From positions 1 through 5,391 of the forward strand of contig JAJYFX010000163.1 in the NCBI GenBank assembly GCA_021785315.1: a DNA stretch of 5,391 nt, written 5' to 3'. This document shows, piece by piece, positions 1-5,391 of this stretch (the stretch's first letter is position 1; each line of letters opens with the position of its first letter). The notes beneath the pieces were generated by a model. It was not told where the DNA came from and did not search any database. It saw only the letters and a program-made list of their open reading frames with translations. Made by a program: the position numbers and the translations under genes. This DNA comes from Actinomycetes bacterium. GTDB lineage: Bacteria > Actinomycetota > Acidimicrobiia > Acidimicrobiales > Acidimicrobiaceae.

Positions 1-498
1 TTTCGTCCCGTCGCTGCGAACAAGAGCGGACCCCTTCTTCCAATTTGTCACATACAGCATTTTCTTGGGCTGGGGACCAAGCGAGCGTATGAAGGGGAAG
101 AGCGTTATCACTCCAAATGCCGCCACCGAAACGCCCAGCAGCTTCGCCAGAAAGCTCCGGCGCTCGATAAGGTTGCTGCCGCGCTCAAGCGACTCAATAA
201 GCACTTCCCGCTCAGAGGCCGGACTTTTCAGCTCCTCGCGATCTTGGACATATGGGCCCTGAGGAACTAAGTATTTGCCCCATGCCACGATTCCAAATCC
301 AAGACCGCCAAGGGTCACAAACAGCAAAGCCCCTTCAACCTGGGTCTGCCCCCCTTGCCAGTAAACGACTCCCAGCCCGATTGTTGCCAGGAGCGAAAGG
401 GCAAAGCTTATTCCAACGACATTCTCAAAACGACGCTCAGAAGTCCTTAACAGACGTTCCTGATCTAGTTCGTCAAATTCCGGAGTCGAGCTATTCAA
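1..498 (-). CDS. qcrA: Rieske iron-sulfur subunit of cytochrome bc1 (QcrA), N-terminal part, runs off left edge
   Basis: This is the menaquinol:cytochrome c reductase iron-sulfur subunit, which takes electrons from menaquinol at the membrane and passes them to QcrC. The window holds the first 166 codons. The 2Fe-2S domain lies beyond the edge, so its Cys/His ligands cannot be checked. Three membrane segments are visible: about residues 27-47, 56-77 and 117-137. The third directly follows a twin-arginine-like stretch, ERRSFLAKLLG (112-122), which suggests Tat-dependent export of the Rieske domain. Between segments 2 and 3 is the sequence KYLVPQGPYVQDRE (75-88), of a type I associate with actinobacterial QcrA. 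The TTG start at 498-496 is chosen because GGAGGT lies 8 nt upstream and no in-frame ATG is available. The start overlaps the qcrC stop as TTGA, so the two are probably translationally coupled. Identification rests on the N-terminal architecture plus the ctaE-qcrC context. Confidence 0.9.
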   Translation of the reverse strand, partial: MNSSTPEFDELDQERLLRTSERRFENVVGISFALSLLATIGLGVVYWQGGQTQVEGALLFVTLGGLGFGIVAWGKYLVPQGPYVQDREELKSPASEREVLIESLERGSNLIERRSFLAKLLGVSVAAFGVITLFPFIRSLGPQPKKMLYVTNWKKGSALVRSDGTK

Positions 499-1349
499 TG
501 CGCCCGACCTCCAATCCAATAACCGGCTATCATCAGCGACCCCAACCCAATTAGAATTCCCACGAAACCTTCAGTGACAGGGCCTATGTGTCCCAGACCA
601 ATTCCACCGGCATTGTTCGGATGCTGAAGGTACTGTACGTATTTAGTTATATCTGCGACCTGCTGATCGCTAAAGTTGCCAGTTCCAAATCTAGGCATGT
701 TGCCCGGGCCTGTACGAACTGCCTCCGCGATCTGCGTCGGTGTGGCAGGATAAAGCGACGGTGCGTATATCGAATCCGCAAGCGCGTCACCAACCCCGGT
801 AATGGTGTGGCAAGCAGCACAGTTGGTTGAAAACAAGCCTTCCCCTGCGCTGATGGACGCCGCACCGAGATTGACTATTGGAACTGCAGGCCCCCCCTTT
901 GCCAATGACGAGACATACGCGTCAATTGCAAGGGTCTGCTGCCTGGTGAATCTCGAAGGCTTGGAGGTTGCTTGAATTGTCGGATCTGCCAAAGGCATAC
1001 GCCCGGTCGAAACCCAAAAATCAATAGTTGCAGCTCCGAGTCCTTGAAGATTGGGAGCGCGGCTCGAACCCTCTGCAGTATCGCCGTGACAGCTTGAACA
1101 GTTCTCGACGAAAAGCGTCTTGCCGAGCGCGATAGTTGACGGATTCAATTTCAAATAGGTGATCGGCGCACTTCCAGATCCCCCGGTACCACCGTACGTC
1201 ACTGAATTGGTGCTACCCGAGCTTACCGAACCAGAGGCCGTAGAGGCGCTAGCCCCTTGTGAAAACAGCGCCATTCCGCTGATTGAAGCTCCGATTCCAA
1301 GCGCCACTGGCAACAGTACGTGCCTTCCCAATTTCTTATGGATTTTCAA
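495..1349 (-). CDS. qcrC: Di-heme cytochrome c subunit of the bcc complex (QcrC)
   Basis: This 284-residue membrane-anchored cytochrome cc accepts electrons from the Rieske protein and hands them to cytochrome aa3 oxidase, replacing a soluble cytochrome c. A basic, hydrophobic signal sequence (residues 2-29) ends in a possible ASA cleavage site (33-35). A Ser/Thr/Gly-rich linker (about 36-64) follows. The first haem c site is CSSCH (84-88) with probable axial Met118 in GRMP, and the second is CAACH (177-181) with probable axial Met218 in GNMP. A C-terminal membrane helix covers about 256-278. The length is close to mycobacterial QcrC. The open frame extends upstream to an ATG at 1400, but that would overlap ctaE by 40 nt and put 17 unlikely residues before the signal peptide. 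The TTG at 1349-1347 has AGGAG 8 nt upstream and is preferred. ctaE ends 11 nt before this start, and qcrA overlaps the stop. Confidence 0.95.
   Translation of the reverse strand: MKIHKKLGRHVLLPVALGIGASISGMALFSQGASASTASGSVSSGSTNSVTYGGTGGSGSAPITYLKLNPSTIALGKTLFVENCSSCHGDTAEGSSRAPNLQGLGAATIDFWVSTGRMPLADPTIQATSKPSRFTRQQTLAIDAYVSSLAKGGPAVPIVNLGAASISAGEGLFSTNCAACHTITGVGDALADSIYAPSLYPATPTQIAEAVRTGPGNMPRFGTGNFSDQQVADITKYVQYLQHPNNAGGIGLGHIGPVTEGFVGILIGLGSLMIAGYWIGGRAH
507..512 (-). promoter_or_regulatory. Ribosome binding site of qcrA
   Basis: The minus strand reads GGAGGT, an almost full Shine-Dalgarno core, 8 nt before the TTG at 498-496. It lies inside the last codons of qcrC. This site decides the qcrA start. 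Confidence 0.75.
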
Positions 1350-1357
1350 GGCATTAT

Positions 1358-1362
1358 CTCCT
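1358..1362 (-). promoter_or_regulatory. Ribosome binding site of qcrC, overlapping the ctaE stop
   Basis: The minus strand reads AGGAG, 8 nt before the TTG at 1349-1347. Its first two bases are the last two of the ctaE stop codon TAG (1363-1361). It supports the TTG start over the ATG at 1400 and suggests that ribosomes finishing ctaE re-initiate on qcrC. Confidence 0.7.
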
Positions 1363-1960
1363 AGTGGACCAGGAAAATGGTCGCGTAAAGAGCTATCCAA
1401 ACTATGTCGACGAAGTGCCAGTAGTAGCTAATCGACTGCGTCACCGCAAGCAAGCCTGGGTCTTTGGACTTGCCGGCAACCCTTATCAAAAGAAATGCCA
1501 TGGCAACCAGTCCCAGAAAAACGTGCAGACCATGAATGCCGGTCATCAAAAAGAAAAGCGAACCAAATGCGTTCGTAGAGGTCGAAAACAACACATGAGT
1601 CCATTCGTAAAGCTGGTTGCCCAAAAAGGCGAACCCCATCACCATGGTGATGACAATCCATAGGCGGGCAGAAGACCGCCTATCGTGCTCAAGGTCATAG
1701 ACGGCCTTTTGCATCGAAAATGAGCTAAGAACTAGAACTATCGTGAAAATTCCCGACTGGAGAACGTCGAGTTTGATACCACCCAATGGCCAAGGGCCAG
1801 TCGCATTCGCGCGAATTGAATAGTACGCGGCAAATAGTCCGGAGAAAAACATCAACTCCGAACCGAGCCAAACCATGGTGCCGACCCCGAGCATGGTTGG
1901 CTTGTTGAACCGTATGCCTCCTCGAACGGGCTCAACAGAAGTTGAAAGTGCCTGAGTCAT
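1361..1960 (-). CDS. ctaE: Cytochrome c oxidase subunit III (CtaE)
   Basis: This is subunit III of the aa3-type haem-copper oxidase, a membrane protein that packs against subunit I and supports proton uptake and turnover stability. It has 199 residues and five membrane helices (about 26-47, 69-88, 100-119, 132-160, 176-198), the short form of the family that lacks the two N-terminal helices of the mitochondrial protein. Family marks are SELMFFSGLFAAYYS (34-48, with the conserved Glu35), TGIHGLHVFLG (140-150) and YYWHFVDIVWIALY (179-192). The ATG at 1960 is the only sensible start: an in-frame TAG lies five codons upstream, with no GTG or TTG between. Its Shine-Dalgarno is poor, since the nearest purine run (GAAGGG) is about 15 nt away. 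It is followed at once by qcrC and qcrA, the standard actinobacterial order. The oxidase subunit I and II genes are not in the window. Confidence 0.97.
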   Translation of the reverse strand: MTQALSTSVEPVRGGIRFNKPTMLGVGTMVWLGSELMFFSGLFAAYYSIRANATGPWPLGGIKLDVLQSGIFTIVLVLSSFSMQKAVYDLEHDRRSSARLWIVITMVMGFAFLGNQLYEWTHVLFSTSTNAFGSLFFLMTGIHGLHVFLGLVAMAFLLIRVAGKSKDPGLLAVTQSISYYWHFVDIVWIALYATIFLVH

Positions 1961-2000
1961 GAATCCGTAAAACTACCCTTCATCCCCTATGCGCTGAATA
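1961..2000 (-). other. helD-ctaE spacer with an eight-codon mini-ORF
   Basis: These 40 nt separate the helD stop from the ctaE ATG. On the minus strand an ATG at 1983-1981 opens a mini-ORF encoding MKGSFTDS. Its TGA (1959-1957) overlaps the ctaE ATG by two bases. An AGGGG run directly abuts the mini-ORF ATG, too close for a normal Shine-Dalgarno. It might couple translation into ctaE, which lacks a good site of its own, but it may equally be chance. No rho-independent terminator is visible, so transcription could pass from helD into ctaE. Confidence 0.25.
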
Positions 2001-2010
2001 TTAAGTATTC
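1996..2010. repeat. Short inverted repeat over the helD stop codon
   Basis: GAATA and TATTC form perfect 5-bp arms around a 5-nt centre that includes part of the helD stop codon. The stem is AT-rich and weak and no U-run follows it on the minus strand, so it is not a convincing terminator. It may be chance. Confidence 0.3.
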
Positions 2011-4220
2011 TGCTGTAATTTTCCTATACCCTTTTTCTGCTGTAATATCAAATCAACAATAACATCCGGTACGTCTTTGTTATGCACAATAACTAAACGC
2101 TTGGTTGTTCTAGTCATTGCTACAAAGAGAGCCTGAGGGTTCAAACCGGCCGAAGAAAGCAACCGGTTTGCCCCGACAATCACTACAGAATCGAATTCCA
2201 GACCCTTTGCTTCGTGGATCGAAAGAACCGACACCGCAGCTTCCATTGAGGAGGAGAAGACCAGCCCAGCCTGCGAAAGTCGCTCTACGTAAACCGGCTT
2301 CTCGTCGACGGGAACAATCACCGCCACAGTACCTGGAGCCACCCGGTCGCGTTCAGCACACACCACCTCGGCTACCGATGAAAATAACTCTTCTCTGCCA
2401 GACATAAAAATTTCTACAGCTTCGCCGCTTCTGCGAATTGGTGTCGTAGGTTTTAGTTCCGGAGCGAATTCCTTCAAGAGACCTCCGGCTATATCCATGA
2501 CCTCTTGCGGAGTGCGATAATTGACCTCAAGTTCTACAAGATGAACGGGATCCGACTTTGCCAACGGCGCGACAATATCGTTCCAGGTCCGCTTGCCAAA
2601 CGGAGAGGTTGCCTGCGCCACGTCTCCGACCAATGTCATTGAACCGGATAGGGAATACCTGCCAATCATCCGCGCCGCCATCGGCGATAAATCCTGCGCC
2701 TCGTCCACGATTATATGCCCGTATCCGCGTCCGTCGTCGGGCTCTTCGTTCTTGCGTTGATAGCTCCCCAGCAGGATATTCGCTTCGTTGAGAAGAACAA
2801 GGTCCGAGCTTGACCACTGGTTGGCGTCATCTTCGAATCGGGCGGGACGATAAAGAAGTCTGGCCTCTTCTTCAGACAGACTCTCCTTGCCGGCCAAACG
2901 GATTAGCGGCAGGTGAGAAAACAGATCGGACAAAAGGATCTGCGGAGTCAGCTTCGGCCAAATTCTTTGTACCAGAACTTGGAACTCAGGAAATCGCTTC
3001 ACCTTTTGGGCCAACTCTTTCTTGAGCTGTTTGTCGTCGATTGCCAACGAATCAGCTATATCAAGCATTAGATCATCCATCTGAGACTCCGGAACGAAAC
3101 CGGCAGCGATACCGGCCTGTCTGGCGGCAAGATATTTCTCGGCAATCTTGACGGCTAGCAGGGCCTCAACAAACCTCCGCCTTTGATTATGCGTACCGCT
3201 CCTGTGCTGGGCAGCTCTAACCGCCTCAATGGTATCGCCGGAAGTGACCTTGACCACGAATGGGCCTATGGCAATCTCAGCCGTGTTCTTTAGGGGCCTC
3301 TCCCGATCTCTAATGGCCTTCGCAATGAATGCAGCCATTCTCAGGTCGCCTTTGAGGCGGGCCTCCGAATCGGTTTCAGCAATTCTGCCCTCGCCAAATC
3401 CTGCCAACCCGTTGATCGTCGTGATCTGCACTCCAGTCTCTCCTAATGACGGAAGCACCTGATCTATGTACCTGGCAAAAATCCGGTTTGGTGCAACCAC
3501 AAGCACGCCTTGCCGTTCCAGGCGCATTCTGTGGGTGTACAGCAGATAGGCGGCCCTGTGAAGAGCCACGGCGGTCTTGCCCGTGCCTGGACCCCCTTGG
3601 ACGACTAGCATCCCCGAGAGGGGAGACCTGATAATCTCGTCCTGCTGGGCCTGGATCGTCGAGACAATGTCCGCCATCCGACCCGTTCGAACCTTCGAAA
3701 CAGCCACGAACAAAGATCCTGGACCAGCTAAATTGGGTTCGTCAGAATTCCACGGCCCTCCCGAGAAGCCTTCAGCGCTGAAGAACTCGTCTTCGATGGC
3801 GGATATGTCGCGATCCTCGAGGGCGAAGTGTCTCCTCCTGGTGAGTCTCATGGGGTCTTTCCCGGTGGCTCTGTAAAACGGCTCCGCGACGGGGGCCCTC
3901 CAGTCGACTACCAGAGGCTCCATGTCCTCGTCTGCAACTGCAAGCCTTCCGATATGAAAACTGGCGACCCGTCCCAGATTCGCGTCGTAGTCAATGCCGC
4001 CAAAGCTCAGCGCCTGGTCTCCAATTTCAAGTTGCTCCAGGCGTGCAAGACTATGGCGGACGATAACATCTCTCTCCGCCCTGGCTTGGTGGGTTCCTCC
4101 TCGGGGAGTGGCGAGCGCCAAGTCCATCATCTCGCGAGCGGATTTTCTCATCGTTTCCAAACGATCGTTAGCTTTGGCCAAAAACTTTCGTTCGGCAGCC
4201 AAATCCGGATTCACTGACAC
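2001..4220 (-). CDS. helD: HelD-like RNA polymerase-associated ATPase (UvrD/Rep superfamily 1)
   Basis: HelD proteins bind RNA polymerase, insert arms into its channels, and use ATP to release stalled or inactive enzyme from nucleic acid. Some actinobacterial members (HelR) also displace rifampicin. The protein has 739 residues, close to mycobacterial HelD. In order it shows an N-terminal helical region (about 1-65) matching the coiled-coil arm, VVDWRAPVAEPFYRATG (104-120), Walker A GGPGTGKT (209-216), a HelD-specific insertion (about 285-475), Walker B IIVDEAQD (503-510), LVGDVAQ (530-536), NYRTPQE (567-573), SIHEAKGLEFD (667-677) and VAMTRTTKRL (700-709). All superfamily-1 ATPase motifs look intact. 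The GTG at 4220 directly follows an in-frame TAA, making it the earliest start, with AAAAGG 5 nt upstream. A second GTG at 4214, spacer 11, is also possible. The tail (about 718-739) is lysine- and glutamine-rich with a repeated LQQ. ctaE follows after 40 nt; hemE diverges upstream. Rifampicin resistance cannot be read from sequence alone. Confidence 0.93.
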   Translation of the reverse strand: MSVNPDLAAERKFLAKANDRLETMRKSAREMMDLALATPRGGTHQARAERDVIVRHSLARLEQLEIGDQALSFGGIDYDANLGRVASFHIGRLAVADEDMEPLVVDWRAPVAEPFYRATGKDPMRLTRRRHFALEDRDISAIEDEFFSAEGFSGGPWNSDEPNLAGPGSLFVAVSKVRTGRMADIVSTIQAQQDEIIRSPLSGMLVVQGGPGTGKTAVALHRAAYLLYTHRMRLERQGVLVVAPNRIFARYIDQVLPSLGETGVQITTINGLAGFGEGRIAETDSEARLKGDLRMAAFIAKAIRDRERPLKNTAEIAIGPFVVKVTSGDTIEAVRAAQHRSGTHNQRRRFVEALLAVKIAEKYLAARQAGIAAGFVPESQMDDLMLDIADSLAIDDKQLKKELAQKVKRFPEFQVLVQRIWPKLTPQILLSDLFSHLPLIRLAGKESLSEEEARLLYRPARFEDDANQWSSSDLVLLNEANILLGSYQRKNEEPDDGRGYGHIIVDEAQDLSPMAARMIGRYSLSGSMTLVGDVAQATSPFGKRTWNDIVAPLAKSDPVHLVELEVNYRTPQEVMDIAGGLLKEFAPELKPTTPIRRSGEAVEIFMSGREELFSSVAEVVCAERDRVAPGTVAVIVPVDEKPVYVERLSQAGLVFSSSMEAAVSVLSIHEAKGLEFDSVVIVGANRLLSSAGLNPQALFVAMTRTTKRLVIVHNKDVPDVIVDLILQQKKGIGKLQQNT
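2008..2046 (-). repeat. Two copies of a 12-bp direct repeat at the 3' end of helD
   Basis: The 12-mer ATTACAGCAGAA (minus strand) occurs at 2046-2035 and again at 2019-2008, exactly 27 bp apart. Because 27 is a multiple of three, both copies are read in the same frame and each encodes LQQ. Together they make up most of the C-terminal tail of HelD. Confidence 0.8.
2023..2051 (-). promoter_or_regulatory. Candidate promoter for ctaE-qcrC-qcrA inside the 3' end of helD
   Basis: The minus strand reads TTGATA (2051-2046), a 17-nt spacer, then TATAGG (2028-2023), a housekeeping-sigma-like arrangement. The -10 box lacks the final T normally most conserved, so the match is moderate. If real, transcription would start near 2016-2018 and give a leader of about 55 nt before ctaE. 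It would let the respiratory genes be expressed independently of helD. Confidence 0.25.
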
Positions 4221-4402
4221 TTAAACCTTTTCCAAAGTTGAAAATAAAATAACTATCCAGTTTATCTTTGATCGGGCTGAGTTCCTCATCTCAAGACGCC
4301 TTAAACTGATCAGGCTGGCCGTGGCGCCAAATCAAAACTTCGCAATACGATCGTTCCTGATTGCTCCTAAGCTTGCATAAGCATTGAACGAAGGGCTGGG
4401 AT
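4221..4402. promoter_or_regulatory. Divergent helD/hemE intergenic region
   Basis: These 182 nt must hold the start signals of helD (leftward) and probably hemE (rightward). The part next to helD is AT-rich (about 4239-4270). Three perfect 8-bp palindromes lie within 49 nt: CTGATCAG (4306-4313), TGGCGCCA (4322-4329) and ACGATCGT (4347-4354). They differ in sequence, so they are not copies of a single operator. I found no pair of -35 and -10 boxes at good spacing that I would defend for either gene, and no open frame, RNA gene or terminator. Confidence 0.5.
4391..4395 (+). promoter_or_regulatory. Ribosome binding site of hemE
   Basis: AAGGG lies 7 nt before the TTG at 4403-4405. With the in-frame TGA at 4385-4387 and the absence of any in-frame ATG or GTG before the conserved HemE region, it fixes the start. 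Confidence 0.6.
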
Positions 4403-5391
4403 TTGTCCCAAAAAGTAATAAATGATCTTGTAATCAAAGCGGCGCAGGGCAAACCTACACCGACGGTTCCTGTTTGGTTTATGCGTCAGGCAGGACGCTC
4501 GCTACCGGAATATCGAGCCGTTAGGAAACGCGGATCAATCCTTGACACGATCAAGGATCCGCGGCTCAGCGCAGAGATCACCCTTCAGCCAGTTCAGCGA
4601 TACGGCGTGGATGCTGCAATTCTCTACTCTGACATCATCGTCCCAGTATTTGCCATTGGGTTTGGAATTGAAGTGGTGGAGGGCAAGGGACCGGTGGTCC
4701 CACAACCTTTCCGAAATGACGGCGACCTCGCCCGGCTTCGCAACCTGGAACCAGAAATCGATACCAGCTATGTGCTTGAAACGATCAAAATACTTGTCGA
4801 AGAGTTGCACGTGCCCCTAATTGGTTTCGCCGGCGCGCCATTCACCGTTGCCAGCTATCTAATAGAGGGCGGCCCAAGTAGAAGTTATATCAAGACCAAG
4901 TCGCTAATGCGCTCCAACCCCGCCCTCTGGCACAAGCTGATGGAACGGCTGTCTCTGCTGGCAATTGCATCCCTAAAATCTCAGATAGCCGCAGGTGCTT
5001 CCATGTACCAGTTATTTGACTCGTGGGCTGGAATACTATCTCCGTCCGAGTACCGGATCATGGTGGCTCCTTACTCCAACGCGATATTTAGTGCGCTTGC
5101 AGAAAAAAACGTGCCGTCGGTACATTTTGGGGTTGGGACAGCGGGCCTGCTGGATCAAATGGCGCACTCCGGGGCTAGTGCTGTTGGCGTGGATGACCGC
5201 GTTAGTCTCGAAGAAGCGCATCGTCTCACCCAAGGCAAAGTCGCGCTTCAGGGAAATTTGGATCCGGTCAATATCCTGATCGGCCACGATATAGCCATCG
5301 CCGAATCGAAAAAGGTGCTGGCATCATCTGCCAAATCGGTTGGTTACATTTTCAATCTTGGACACGGCGTTCTGCCTGATTCAGATCCCCG
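4403..5391 (+). CDS. hemE: Uroporphyrinogen III decarboxylase (HemE), runs off right edge
   Basis: This cytosolic enzyme removes four carboxyl groups from uroporphyrinogen III to give coproporphyrinogen III, the committed step toward haem, without a cofactor. The window holds 329 complete codons plus two bases (CG, so the next residue must be Arg). Family members are usually around 340-360 residues, so only a short tail is missing. The frame is uninterrupted. Substrate-binding and catalytic marks are PVWFMRQAGR (23-32, with Arg28 and Arg32), YSDII (75-79, with the catalytic Asp77), FAGAPFTVASYLIEGG (142-157, with Tyr152), FDSWAG (205-210) and NLGHG (318-322, with His321). GRSLPEYR (31-38), with Ser where many bacteria have Tyr, suggests an actinobacterial protein. 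Residues 262-266 read GVDDR where GVDWR is usual. The TTG start is supported by AAGGG 7 nt upstream and an in-frame TGA at 4385. It is transcribed away from helD. Confidence 0.95.
   Translation, partial: MSQKVINDLVIKAAQGKPTPTVPVWFMRQAGRSLPEYRAVRKRGSILDTIKDPRLSAEITLQPVQRYGVDAAILYSDIIVPVFAIGFGIEVVEGKGPVVPQPFRNDGDLARLRNLEPEIDTSYVLETIKILVEELHVPLIGFAGAPFTVASYLIEGGPSRSYIKTKSLMRSNPALWHKLMERLSLLAIASLKSQIAAGASMYQLFDSWAGILSPSEYRIMVAPYSNAIFSALAEKNVPSVHFGVGTAGLLDQMAHSGASAVGVDDRVSLEEAHRLTQGKVALQGNLDPVNILIGHDIAIAESKKVLASSAKSVGYIFNLGHGVLPDSDP

Noticed and set aside
588..865. Overlapping open frames on both strands within qcrC (588-830 plus, 647-865 minus)
   Set aside because: They lie wholly inside qcrC, which is well supported by haem motifs, and their translations show no recognisable domains, only arginine-rich shadow composition.
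495..1400. ATG at 1400 as the start of qcrC
   Set aside because: It would overlap ctaE by 40 nt and add 17 residues ahead of a clean basic-hydrophobic signal peptide. The TTG at 1349 has a well-spaced AGGAG.
1996..2010. Rho-independent terminator after helD
   Set aside because: The stem is only five AT-rich base pairs and no U-run follows on the minus strand.
3828..4224. Plus-strand open frames antisense to the start of helD
   Set aside because: They are shadows of a strongly supported 739-residue gene; no family motifs and no good ribosome binding sites were seen.
4361..4392. hemE promoter with boxes around TTGCTC and CATAAG
   Set aside because: The spacing between the boxes is about 9 nt, far from the usual 16-18, and the -10 lacks its final T.
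4221..4402. Rifampicin-associated element upstream of helD
   Set aside because: Searched by eye for the GC-rich inverted repeat found before helR genes. The palindromes present are short and of different sequence.
4535..4810. Minus-strand open frame of 91 residues inside hemE, and similar frames at 4542-4820, 4995-5279 and 5036-5287
   Set aside because: The hemE frame through this stretch is continuous and carries all expected motifs, so these are shadows.

Overview
The window carries five genes and reads as chromosomal DNA from an actinobacterium of middling GC content. The evidence is the actinobacterial order ctaE-qcrC-qcrA, a di-heme QcrC with a C-terminal membrane anchor, a QcrA with extra N-terminal membrane segments, an actinobacterial-type HelD, and the HemE variant reading GRSLPEYR where many bacteria have GRYLPEYR. 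The moderate GC content and the Ser/Gly-rich linker in QcrC would fit an Acidimicrobiia-like lineage better than a high-GC actinomycete. That placement is inference and was not tested.

Layout. Positions 1-4220 hold four minus-strand genes, in transcription order helD (4220-2001), ctaE (1960-1361), qcrC (1349-495) and qcrA (498 to beyond position 1). The last three are nearly contiguous: ctaE and qcrC are 11 nt apart, and qcrC and qcrA overlap by 4 nt (TTGA). helD lies 40 nt upstream of ctaE in the same direction. A 182-nt divergent intergenic region (4221-4402) separates helD from hemE, which runs on the plus strand from 4403 off the right edge. qcrA is cut by the left edge and hemE by the right edge.

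How the genes fit together. CtaE, QcrC and QcrA are parts of the actinobacterial cytochrome bcc-aa3 supercomplex, which passes electrons from menaquinol through the Rieske protein and the di-heme cytochrome c directly to the oxidase. HemE makes coproporphyrinogen III, a precursor of the haem those cytochromes need, so the divergent gene is metabolically linked. HelD is a UvrD-like ATPase that acts on RNA polymerase. It has no direct respiratory role, and its position at the head of this cluster is the least expected feature of the layout.

Start codons are mostly non-ATG (TTG for qcrC, qcrA and hemE, GTG for helD, ATG for ctaE). Shine-Dalgarno spacing and upstream in-frame stops support these choices. 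I saw no RNA genes, mobile elements, CRISPR arrays or clear terminators. Apart from the helD placement and some small repeats, this is an ordinary core-metabolism region, and I did not find a new system.
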